6,446 bases of DNA from Ruminococcaceae bacterium UBA1244 (GTDB taxonomy: Bacteria; Bacillota; Clostridia; Oscillospirales; Acutalibacteraceae): the NCBI GenBank assembly GCA_002308635.1, contig DBWG01000160.1:7083-13528 (forward strand), in the 5' to 3' direction. Shown piece by piece: positions 1-5,538 of the stretch (positions are counted from its first letter, which is position 1; each line of letters starts with the position of its first letter). The position numbers were made by a program, and so were the translations under genes. The notes beneath the pieces were generated by a model, which was not told where the DNA came from, ran no database searches, and saw only the letters and a list, made by a program, of their open reading frames with translations.

Positions 1-54
1 GAACCCCAACAAACAGAGTCAGAGTCTGTCGTGCTACCGTTACACAATTCCCCA
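1..54 (-). tRNA. tRNA-Gln (anticodon CTG), 3' end cut by window edge
   Basis: Read on the minus strand from position 54, the sequence folds as a tRNA. The acceptor 5' strand is TGGGGAA, followed by TT. The D arm is GTGT/GCAC with loop AACGGTA. The anticodon stem is ACAGA/TCTGT around the seven-base loop CTCTGAC, so the anticodon is CTG (positions 22-20), which reads CAG (Gln). A variable loop TTGT, half of the T stem (TGGGG) and TTC follow before the window ends. A U at position 1 followed by GGGG is typical of bacterial tRNA-Gln. The 3' T-stem strand, acceptor 3' strand and CCA site lie outside the window, so it is not possible to say whether CCA is encoded or whether more tRNAs follow. Confidence 0.93.
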
Positions 55-85
55 ATATGAATTTGTGTTCCTCACAACATTGACT

Positions 86-114
86 ATTATACTACTGGTC
101 TGTCTGTTTGTCAA
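86..114 (-). promoter_or_regulatory. Consensus sigma-A promoter of the tRNA-Gln unit
   Basis: On the minus strand the -35 is TTGACA (114-109), the spacer is exactly 17 bases and the -10 is TATAAT (91-86). Both hexamers match consensus perfectly. Transcription would start near position 79, about 25 bases before the tRNA 5' end, a short leader to be removed by RNase P. A perfect promoter fits a stable-RNA gene. Confidence 0.92.
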
Positions 115-160
115 TAGTTTTTTAAAAACTTTTTTAAAAAATTTCAAAAAAATTTTTGCT
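115..160 (-). promoter_or_regulatory. A/T-tract UP-like element upstream of the tRNA promoter
   Basis: Directly upstream of the tRNA -35 the sequence is almost pure A and T, built of alternating runs of five to seven A or T at roughly helical spacing. In stable-RNA promoters such tracts are known to contact the RNA polymerase alpha C-terminal domain. Its position beside a perfect promoter makes an UP element likely. Part of the AT richness may also serve as the tail of the neighbouring terminator. Confidence 0.5.
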
Positions 161-205
161 AAAAAAGGTGCAGGCTCTCTGAGATATTTCAGAGAGCCTG
201 CACCT
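161..205 (-). terminator. Rho-independent terminator of the esterase lipoprotein gene
   Basis: A perfect 17-bp inverted repeat (166-182 and 189-205) flanks a six-base loop. On the minus strand it is followed by a run of T (fwd A161-A166). There is no T run on the plus-strand side, so it works leftward only. It begins about 30 bases after the esterase stop codon and insulates the tRNA promoter from read-through. Confidence 0.93.
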
Positions 206-235
206 CAAAATGTATTATAGCTTAGGGATAATCGA

Positions 236-2065
236 TCATTCGGTATAGTCTGACCATGAGCCTTCGGGATAGATATACTTTGTCTTATCAAGTTTTCCGA
301 CACCCTGTTTGGGTTCAACAGACATATCGATCTTAAAGATCTTTCCGGAGCAGGTCTTGTTTGAGAAAGCAAGGTCCTTGGTCTGATATGCAAGAACGCC
401 CTTTGCAACGTCTGCGTCCTTAACGCCGGAACTGAAAATTATACTTCCTACATGGAGAGGTACAGGGAATCTGTAGATATCTGTTCCTTCGATCTGTTCC
501 ATTTCAAATCCGGGCCACTCGCTGTACTTTTTATCAAATACTTCACCTGTGATCTTGTTTACAGGCATACCGTTCCATACATAAGCATAGACCTTTTCCC
601 ATTTTGTTTCGCTGTTGTCATAGAAGATATAGTTTTTGATGTTGTCGGGTCTTGTATCGTTTTCGATCTCATCGCTCTGGTCAGAAAAGCTGGGGTCAAG
701 AGCAGGATGCTGTTTTGACTTGTCGATATATTCAACTGTTTCGCCTGACTTTACAGCTGCAAGTTTCTGTGTGAACATAGCTTCAAGGAACTGAGGATAA
801 ATAGCGCTCCAGCTTATAACCTCGTGTTTGCCGGGTTCATATTTACAGAATACAAGCTTGTCCTTTGGATAGCCCATCTGGATGAGACCGTTATTCATAA
901 GCTCAGAAACTGCACCGTTGTCATCATAATAGCTTCCGTCATACATAAAGATGAAAGGAAGGTTTTCCTGCTTTAATTTCTGCTGGAGATACTTGCTCCA
1001 AAGCTCACCCATGTCGATGCTGAAGGTTGAAGACAGTGCGCCGACAGTACCGAAGGTCTCAGGGTGTTCAAGACCGATATAGAATGAAGCAAGTCCGCCG
1101 AGTGAAGCGCCGCAGATGCCCCTGTGAGCTGCGTCAGTATATACGTTGTAATTTTCCTCTACATAAGGAACGACTGTATCCGCAAGAAAATCTCCGAATT
1201 CCTTGCACAGGAATCTTGAATTGGCTTTTTCCTTGACCTCATCCGAGAAACCGAGGTCGGGGATAAGCTCGTCGTCACGTCCGAATGATTCGTCAGCTGC
1301 ACCAATTGTCTCAACGCAGACGAGTATAGCCTTGTTGTCGGTAACATCCATCATCGAGGTTGCGTGCTGAGCAACGCTCCAGCTTCTGTTGTTGCCGGGG
1401 TCGAGTTCTGCGTTGATAACTGTCTGACCGTCAAGCATACAGATCACGGAATACTTTACATCAGAAGCGGCATCATAGTCTTTCGGAGTCCAGATATGTA
1501 CGTTCTTGTCATAGCCGTGGAATTTAAGTACAGCCGTTGTGTATTCAGGAGTTTCGATATAATCCTGATCCTTTGTGCAGGGGAGAAGCTCTCTCTCACA
1601 CTGATACCACGCTTCAATGAAGGTGTTGAAGGTGAAGTCCCTTGTTTCTTTGCCGTCAAATTTAAGATGGAACATATTGTAGGCAGTGGGATCGCCCTGA
1701 CAGGTAAAGATAAAGCAGGTGTCGTCTTCACCGGTTTTAGTCATCTTGACCTCTTCGGTCTTGCTGTTCTGAGTATTGAAGAATACCGCAGTCATCTCAT
1801 CGTGTTTGTCGGCGTCACGGATAGTCAGCGTATAGCTGTTTTCTGACGGAGTGCTGCTCTGTTCGTCCTTGCTGTCCTCAGAAGCCTTGCTTGGTTCGGC
1901 AGTGCTTTCATCGGTGCTTGTTTCTTCTTTGCTTTTTTCAGACTGAGTGCTTTGTGCAGCGGGAGTGCTGCTGCTGTCCTTGCTGTCATCGCTGCCGCAT
2001 CCGGCCATGACGGAAAGACACATAACTGTTGACAAGAGACCTGCTAAAATACATTTTGCTTTCAT
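236..2065 (-). CDS. Secreted esterase lipoprotein (alpha/beta-hydrolase, PF00756-type) with C-terminal CBM26-like starch-binding module
   Basis: A 609-residue surface lipoprotein. The ATG at 2065 is preceded by AAGGAGG at ideal spacing. Residues 1-22 form a lipoprotein signal ending M-A-G, with Cys23 as the lipidation site. Residues 24-76 are a Ser/Glu/Lys/Asp tether. Residues about 77-165 look like a beta-rich, Ig-like N domain, as often precedes esterases of this family. Residues about 175-435 are the hydrolase: the nucleophile elbow is G-A-S-L-G with Ser321, His414 lies in GKHEVISW, and the acid is probably Asp381 or Asp382. Residues about 478-580 resemble starch-binding CBM26: aromatic-rich YAYVW, WPG (517-519), IIFSSG and QTKDL. 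Known relatives cleave feruloyl, acetyl or siderophore esters. The CBM suggests a carbohydrate ester here, but the substrate is inferred. The gene appears monocistronic, with its own terminator and an 11-bp repeat operator upstream. Confidence 0.88.
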   Translation of the reverse strand: MKAKCILAGLLSTVMCLSVMAGCGSDDSKDSSSTPAAQSTQSEKSKEETSTDESTAEPSKASEDSKDEQSSTPSENSYTLTIRDADKHDEMTAVFFNTQNSKTEEVKMTKTGEDDTCFIFTCQGDPTAYNMFHLKFDGKETRDFTFNTFIEAWYQCERELLPCTKDQDYIETPEYTTAVLKFHGYDKNVHIWTPKDYDAASDVKYSVICMLDGQTVINAELDPGNNRSWSVAQHATSMMDVTDNKAILVCVETIGAADESFGRDDELIPDLGFSDEVKEKANSRFLCKEFGDFLADTVVPYVEENYNVYTDAAHRGICGASLGGLASFYIGLEHPETFGTVGALSSTFSIDMGELWSKYLQQKLKQENLPFIFMYDGSYYDDNGAVSELMNNGLIQMGYPKDKLVFCKYEPGKHEVISWSAIYPQFLEAMFTQKLAAVKSGETVEYIDKSKQHPALDPSFSDQSDEIENDTRPDNIKNYIFYDNSETKWEKVYAYVWNGMPVNKITGEVFDKKYSEWPGFEMEQIEGTDIYRFPVPLHVGSIIFSSGVKDADVAKGVLAYQTKDLAFSNKTCSGKIFKIDMSVEPKQGVGKLDKTKYIYPEGSWSDYTE

Positions 2066-2118
2066 TGTAGTTCCTCCTTGATATTTTGTGTTTTGGTTTT
2101 GCTCTGTTGTTTATCTTG

Positions 2119-2147
2119 ATTATATGATAATACATATATCTGAAGTT
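2119..2147 (-). promoter_or_regulatory. Probable activator-dependent promoter of the esterase gene
   Basis: On the minus strand a perfect -10 TATAAT lies at 2124-2119. Seventeen bases upstream the -35 position reads AACTTC, which is poor and falls inside the first 11-bp repeat. An overlapping alternative is TATTAT (2132-2127) with TTCAGA (2155-2150), also inside the repeats. A good -10 with the -35 replaced by direct repeats is the known layout of PhoB-type activated promoters. Predicted start near 2112, leader about 47 bases. Confidence 0.6.
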
Positions 2148-2181
2148 TATCTGAAGTATATATGAAGTTTAAATGAATTAT
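2138..2181 (-). promoter_or_regulatory. Four 11-bp direct repeats, candidate OmpR/PhoB-family response-regulator operator
   Basis: On the plus strand the units are ATCTGAAGTTT, ATCTGAAGTAT, ATATGAAGTTT and a weaker AAATGAATTAT, head to tail. The TGAAG cores start at 2141, 2152, 2163 and 2174, exactly 11 bases apart. In the direction of the esterase gene the core reads CTTCA followed by six A/T-rich bases. Tandem half-sites with an 11-bp period overlapping a -35 are the hallmark of winged-helix response regulators (PhoB/PhoP, WalR, VanR types). Which regulator binds cannot be told from the window, because no two-component genes are present. Confidence 0.68.
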
Positions 2182-2189
2182 TAATAAAT

Positions 2190-2235
2190 TTTAAAAAGAA
2201 TCCCGCCTTTTTCACTCTGAGCAAAAAGGGCGGGG
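2190..2235 (-). terminator. Rho-independent terminator of the second lipoprotein gene
   Basis: An inverted repeat pairs CCCGCC plus TTTTT (2202-2212) with AAAAA, one bulged G, and GGCGGG (2223-2234). On the minus strand the stem is followed by ATTCTTTTT. It lies just after the lipoprotein stop codon (2243) and upstream of the esterase operator, so the two lipoprotein genes are separate transcription units. The plus-strand side lacks a T run. Confidence 0.87.
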
Positions 2236-2242
2236 CATTTCG

Positions 2243-3430
2243 TCAGTTTTCAATTGTTCCGCAGTAAGGTTCGATTTCTTTGAGAGGAGGTATTTCCGAG
2301 AGAGAATCGTCTATCGGCAGATCAAGACTTCCGGTGATCTTTCCGCTGAGGATGAGATCACCGTATTTGCCGATTTCGGGAAGGAGTGTTTTTTCGTCAT
2401 AATAGCCGTTTACGGTGTAGATATTTCCTCCCAAAAGACCGCTGTTGTCAAAGAACAGCACAGTCATCATCGTGTCTGAAACAAACTCTCTGTATACGGC
2501 GTGTTTGCCTTCATAATTGCAAATACCGCATTGGAGGTCTTTTCCGAAAGCATTTTCAAGATCAAACCCATTGAGAACATTTTTGCAGTCATCTTCTGAT
2601 ATTGCACTACAGGAATTCTTATTTTTTTCGGCAGAATAATACTTGCCGTCCGCACTGTAGAGTGTCTGGTCATAGAGCGTTCTGTCATTTGAGGCTGCAT
2701 AGACACGATAATAAGCAACGCCGTTTGAATTTTGCTTTTCAAGACTCAGAACGGAACGATTTTTTTCTTTTCCGTCATTCATTGTAATAGAGAGATTCCA
2801 GTGGCTGTCAGTCTGCTTCAAAAAACTATAGAAGTCCGATTTTTTGTAATCGTCTTCCGAAGCAGGCATTTTGTAGACCAGACCGACAAAATCTATATAT
2901 GTACCTGAGAATTCGCCGCTGCCGGAAGTTTCCGCACTGTTATCGCTGATCTGCTGTTCGTTTGTACCGTTCATGTAAGGGTCGAAATCCTTGAGCATAA
3001 CAGCGCCGAGAACGCCTTCCTCACAGCACTCATAGATGAAGGAAATATTATCATATCCGTTATAGCAGACCGAACCCTTGCGGACATAACCCTGTTCCTC
3101 AAGCTCTGTCAGGACATTCATAACGATCTGGTATCTTCTTTCAATATCGCCGTTTTCATATTCATCTGATTTTGTGACGGACGATATTTTGTCTTCAACG
3201 ACTCCCATTCTTTTGATCCATTCGTCATCGGAATTTTCAGCGGAGACATCGGACGTGCTGTCCTTTTCGTCAAGCGAAGCTCTCTCGGTGACACCGCTGA
3301 CAGAGGACTGTGAGCTGATCTCAGGAACACCGGCGGTTTTTGAGTTATCCTCGCCGCAGCCGGAAAATGCAAGCAGGAGCGCTCCGCAGAGAGCGGCGGC
3401 AACAAAGCGTTTTATATTATTTGTCTTCAT
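2243..3430 (-). CDS. Lipoprotein of unknown function
   Basis: A 395-residue protein that I do not recognise as a named family. The signal peptide has basic residues (K2, K7, R8), a hydrophobic core at 9-22 and S-G-C, with Cys25 as the lipidation site. Residues 26-70 are a Ser/Asp/Glu-rich tether. Residues about 72-155 look like one compact domain with predicted helices (WIKRMGVVEDKI, then a stretch ending LTELEEQGYV) and a beta part ending GAVMLKDFDPYMNG. Residues about 180-345 are rich in alternating hydrophobic strands with many Tyr, loosely like LolA/LppX-type lipoprotein folds (weak inference). Cysteines at 122, 135, 136, 274, 282, 301, 304 and 390 could form disulfides. The ATG at 3430 is chosen because AAAGGG sits eight bases upstream, whereas the GTG at 3439 overlaps that site. 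The protein probably sits on the outer face of the membrane. Confidence 0.85.
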   Translation of the reverse strand: MKTNNIKRFVAAALCGALLLAFSGCGEDNSKTAGVPEISSQSSVSGVTERASLDEKDSTSDVSAENSDDEWIKRMGVVEDKISSVTKSDEYENGDIERRYQIVMNVLTELEEQGYVRKGSVCYNGYDNISFIYECCEEGVLGAVMLKDFDPYMNGTNEQQISDNSAETSGSGEFSGTYIDFVGLVYKMPASEDDYKKSDFYSFLKQTDSHWNLSITMNDGKEKNRSVLSLEKQNSNGVAYYRVYAASNDRTLYDQTLYSADGKYYSAEKNKNSCSAISEDDCKNVLNGFDLENAFGKDLQCGICNYEGKHAVYREFVSDTMMTVLFFDNSGLLGGNIYTVNGYYDEKTLLPEIGKYGDLILSGKITGSLDLPIDDSLSEIPPLKEIEPYCGTIEN

Positions 3431-3438
3431 AACGAACA

Positions 3439-3444
3439 CCCTTT
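3439..3444 (-). promoter_or_regulatory. Ribosome binding site that fixes the lipoprotein start at 3430
   Basis: Minus-strand AAAGGG lies eight bases before ATG 3430. The in-frame GTG at 3439-3437 shares its first G with this site and so cannot be served by it. This sets the protein at 395 rather than 398 residues. Confidence 0.8.
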
Positions 3445-3453
3445 CTCATCCTG

Positions 3454-3484
3454 ATAATACCATTCTGCAATAATAATAATTCAG
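3454..3484 (-). promoter_or_regulatory. Possible extended -10 promoter of the second lipoprotein gene
   Basis: On the minus strand TGGTATTAT gives an extended -10 (TG, one base, TATTAT at 3459-3454). The best -35 candidate, CTGAAT (3484-3479), is poor and 19 bases away. The predicted start near 3447 leaves a short leader of about 17 bases, just enough for the ribosome site. The gene may instead be read through from the small gene upstream, since no terminator separates them. Confidence 0.38.
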
Positions 3485-3517
3485 GGCTGTAAAGGTTACA
3501 TATTTTTTAAAAAATTC

Positions 3518-3823
3518 TTAATCATCAATGGCTTCAAGGAGAAAGCTGACAGGGCGGAAACCGTCGTTGCACGATATCATTGCAGAACGGGGATTTTTCA
3601 TCCAGCCGTCATAGAAATTTTCCGCACCGTGAGAAAGCGCCATCACGAATGCCGACATGGAATCCCATGCACTCGCACAAAGACCTTCGGGACGGTTCAT
3701 TCCGTCAGATATAAACACAGCGCCTTCTTCGATATCGCAGGCGTGTTCGATAGGATTTTCATATTTTTCTATCAGATCGGTGAACAGACTTTTTTTCATT
3801 ACTGTTATTTTCACATTTTTCAT
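3518..3823 (-). CDS. TIGR04076 family protein (function unknown)
   Basis: A 101-residue soluble protein matching my knowledge of the TIGR04076 family, which is about 90-100 residues long and common in anaerobic bacteria and archaea. Visible family features, in order, are the N-terminal strand KNVKITVMKK, a Cys after a short helix (C29), the EEGAVF-SDG turn, the P-E-G-L-C-A-S-A-W segment (C49, W53), the helix FVMALSHGA, and the C-terminal SCNDGFRPVSF motif (C85) ending in LLEAID. The conserved cysteines suggest metal or redox chemistry, but none is established. The start is ATG 3823, with GAGGGA upstream. An in-frame ATG at 3847 abuts the promoter -10 and would lie upstream of the transcript. 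It may be cotranscribed with the lipoprotein gene 87 bases downstream. Confidence 0.8.
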   Translation of the reverse strand: MKNVKITVMKKSLFTDLIEKYENPIEHACDIEEGAVFISDGMNRPEGLCASAWDSMSAFVMALSHGAENFYDGWMKNPRSAMISCNDGFRPVSFLLEAIDD

Positions 3824-3830
3824 GGTGTCA

Positions 3831-3836
3831 TCCCTC
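3831..3836 (-). promoter_or_regulatory. Ribosome binding site that fixes the TIGR04076 start at 3823
   Basis: Minus-strand GAGGGA lies seven bases before ATG 3823 (GAGG nine bases before it). The alternative ATG at 3847 has no such site, because what lies before it is the promoter -10. Confidence 0.7.
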
Positions 3837-3848
3837 TTTTCTGCCATT

Positions 3849-3877
3849 ATTATATCACACTATGTATCATGGTACAA
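3849..3877 (-). promoter_or_regulatory. Sigma-A promoter of the TIGR04076 gene
   Basis: On the minus strand TTGTAC (3877-3872), a 17-base spacer and a perfect TATAAT (3854-3849). Predicted start near 3842, about 20 bases before the ATG at 3823. The hexamers match consensus at four and six positions. Confidence 0.82.
3863..3876. repeat. Imperfect palindrome TGTA-N6-TACA, possible operator
   Basis: TGTATCATGGTACA matches its own reverse complement at 12 of 14 positions. It covers most of the spacer and part of the -35 of the TIGR04076 promoter, where a bound dimeric repressor would block polymerase. One short site is weak evidence, and no regulator gene is nearby. Confidence 0.25.
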
Positions 3878-3897
3878 TAACTTTGGTCTGCGGGTTA

Positions 3898-3926
3898 TGG
3901 ACAAAAATCAGATAATATGCTACCAT
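3898..3926 (+). promoter_or_regulatory. Probable extended -10 promoter of the YdcF-domain gene
   Basis: TGGACA (3898-3903, five of six to TTGACA), 17 bases, then TACCAT (3921-3926, four of six) preceded by TG at 3918-3919, an extended -10. Start would be near 3933, giving a leader of about 28 bases that holds the AAAGGGG ribosome site nine bases before ATG 3961. A GATAAT at 3911-3916 lacks a -35 at usable spacing. Confidence 0.5.
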
Positions 3927-3960
3927 AAAGAGAAGATCGGAGTAAAAGGGGAATCTGATA

Positions 3961-5412
3961 ATGAAATTAAAAAAAAGGATAATATTTTTGAATGTGAGCA
4001 TACTCATGCTTGTGATGTTCAGTGTGATCTATACAGTATCTGTAGGAAAGAATTATACACTGCATACAGGAACGGCTGTTTCTGAAAGCAGTATTCCCGA
4101 AGCGAATGTTACGTTTGAAAATGACGGGATAGTAAAGCTTGACAGGCTGCGCATAGAAAACGGCGAATTGGCTGCGGATATTTCTTCTCTTGAAAAGGGA
4201 AAAACCAAGGTCACGATGAGTTTTGAAGATCAGAACGGAAATAAAGTAAAACAGGTCTATGATCTCAAGGTCAACAACATGGGGACTGTTTTTGACAGAA
4301 CAGGAGGAAAAATAGTCTTCAGCGGTTTCAGGGTAATAGTTCATGCTGTTATCGGAGAATTGTTTTTATACCTTGTGTTTATGCTGTGGATGTATTTTGA
4401 CTACCGGAAAAAGGGTGATTTTTCATATCAGATGGTAGCCTGCGGCGGCATCAGTATTTATATAGCTATCCTGTTATCTTATGTCATTTATTATGTTTTA
4501 AACAATGAGATGGATTCTTTTTCATTTTTCCTGTCGCTGGTATCAAGAGCGGGGATGGTAATGCTTGTTTTGCTGACGCCGCTCATGTTTTTGCTTTCGA
4601 TACTCCTTGCGGTAAGCAATATATGGCTGATGAGGAACGAAGGATACCGGCCTATGAATGCTCTGGGAATAGTTTTTGCAGTGATATGGTTTATCGGGAC
4701 GATGCTGACGGTCGGTATGTACTTTATGCCGGTAGTGGTCACGAACCGTCCGATCAGGATAATAAACCTTCACCTTATTTATCTTGCGGTATATATGGAG
4801 TGTATGTTTATTTCCACAGTAGCCTGTTCATTTCTTGCAACAAAGTTCAGACCGCCGTTTGACCGTGATTTTATTATCATTCTGGGCTGTGCCATAAGAA
4901 AGGACGGCACTCCGACACCGCTTCTTAAAGGCCGTGCCGACAGTGCTTTGGCATTTGAGAAGGAACAATATGAAAAGACCGGAAAACACGCTGTATTTGT
5001 ACCTTCCGGAGGTCAGGGTTCGGATGAAGTCATCTCCGAAGGCGAGTCGATGGAAAACTATCTCATAGGTGAGGGTATCCCGAAGGAACGCATAGCCCGT
5101 GAGGACAAAAGCGTAAATACATATCAGAATATGAAGTTCTCAAAGAAGGTTATAGATGGATTTTCCGATGTTCAGGACAAGAAGGTCGCCTTTGCAACAA
5201 CGAACTATCATGTTTTCAGGGGTTATATTCTGTCAAAGAAAAACGGCTTTGACGCAAAGGGAATCTCTGCAAAAACAAAAGAATATTTTTTTCCGAATGC
5301 TTTTCTCCGTGAATTCATAGGACTTATGGTCGACCAAAAATGGAAACATATAATTTTTATTGTTCTTGTGCTGCTTGGATTCTTACAGATAGGACTTATC
5401 GCAGGAACATAA
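3961..5412 (+). CDS. Multi-pass membrane protein with DUF218 (YdcF/SanA/ElyC-type) domain
   Basis: A 483-residue protein. It has a transmembrane segment at about 6-28, a 90-residue beta-rich soluble domain (about 30-118) that would face outward, and five hydrophobic segments at about 122-146, 157-181, 197-223, 233-258 and 266-293. A DUF218 domain spans about 302-445 and a last membrane segment about 462-480. DUF218 signatures are IILGCAIRKDGTPTPLL followed by R325 and D327, the PSGGQGSDE loop, E361 and E365, the E381-x-x-S384-x-x-T387 stretch, and TTNYHVFRG. Family members such as SanA and ElyC are linked to envelope barrier function and lipid-carrier metabolism. YdcF binds S-adenosylmethionine in vitro. 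The exact role here is unknown. This form is much longer than the roughly 240-residue Gram-negative members, as is usual for Firmicute versions. It has its own promoter and terminator. Confidence 0.87.
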   Translation: MKLKKRIIFLNVSILMLVMFSVIYTVSVGKNYTLHTGTAVSESSIPEANVTFENDGIVKLDRLRIENGELAADISSLEKGKTKVTMSFEDQNGNKVKQVYDLKVNNMGTVFDRTGGKIVFSGFRVIVHAVIGELFLYLVFMLWMYFDYRKKGDFSYQMVACGGISIYIAILLSYVIYYVLNNEMDSFSFFLSLVSRAGMVMLVLLTPLMFLLSILLAVSNIWLMRNEGYRPMNALGIVFAVIWFIGTMLTVGMYFMPVVVTNRPIRIINLHLIYLAVYMECMFISTVACSFLATKFRPPFDRDFIIILGCAIRKDGTPTPLLKGRADSALAFEKEQYEKTGKHAVFVPSGGQGSDEVISEGESMENYLIGEGIPKERIAREDKSVNTYQNMKFSKKVIDGFSDVQDKKVAFATTNYHVFRGYILSKKNGFDAKGISAKTKEYFFPNAFLREFIGLMVDQKWKHIIFIVLVLLGFLQIGLIAGT

Positions 5413-5455
5413 AGTATCTCCCGCCAAAGCTCTGGCGGGAGATACTTGTTAATAA
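5412..5455 (+). terminator. Hairpin terminator starting at the YdcF-gene stop codon
   Basis: A perfect 15-bp inverted repeat (5412-5426 and 5433-5447) surrounds a six-base loop. The left arm starts with the last base of the TAA stop. The tail is only GTTAATAAAC, a poor U tract, though the stem is strong and GC-rich at its top. It probably ends the YdcF transcript, possibly helped by a factor, and could also protect the 3' end. Confidence 0.72.
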
Positions 5456-5477
5456 ACAATAAAAATTTCAAAACCTG

Positions 5478-5506
5478 TTGCGAAATAAATGATAAACATT
5501 TATAAT
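5478..5506 (+). promoter_or_regulatory. Sigma-A promoter of the polyphosphate kinase 2 gene
   Basis: TTGCGA (5478-5483), exactly 17 bases, then a perfect TATAAT (5501-5506). Predicted start near 5513, leader about 26 bases, containing AAAGGAG before ATG 5539. This supports expression independent of the YdcF gene. Confidence 0.82.
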
Positions 5507-5538
5507 GGTATCAAAAGCCATGTAAAGGAGAGTTGTTT

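Noticed and set aside
1364..1846. A 160-codon plus-strand open frame
   Set aside because: It lies wholly antisense to the esterase gene, whose domains, lipobox and ribosome site are clear. It has no ribosome site and no recognisable motif.
1837..2000. Repetitive GTGCTG/TCTTT-like stretch in the esterase gene, considered as a DNA repeat
   Set aside because: It encodes the Ser/Glu/Lys-rich tether after the lipobox. The repetition follows from low-complexity protein, not from a nucleic-acid element.
3469..3480. Short run of TAA/AAT trinucleotides
   Set aside because: It spans only about four units in an AT-rich spacer and is expected by chance.
3502..3515. A/T palindrome just after the TIGR04076 stop codon, considered as a terminator
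   Set aside because: The stem is only A-T pairs with no loop and no separate T tail, so it is too weak to call. Cotranscription with the lipoprotein gene stays possible.
3657..4085. A 142-codon plus-strand open frame bridging the divergent region
   Set aside because: It overlaps the TIGR04076 gene, both promoters and the start of the YdcF gene in the wrong frame, and has no ribosome site.
2243..5412. The two lipoproteins, TIGR04076 protein and YdcF protein as one new defence or secretion system
   Set aside because: Separate promoters, terminators and opposite orientation, with no nuclease, helicase, toxin or transporter gene, argue against a single system.
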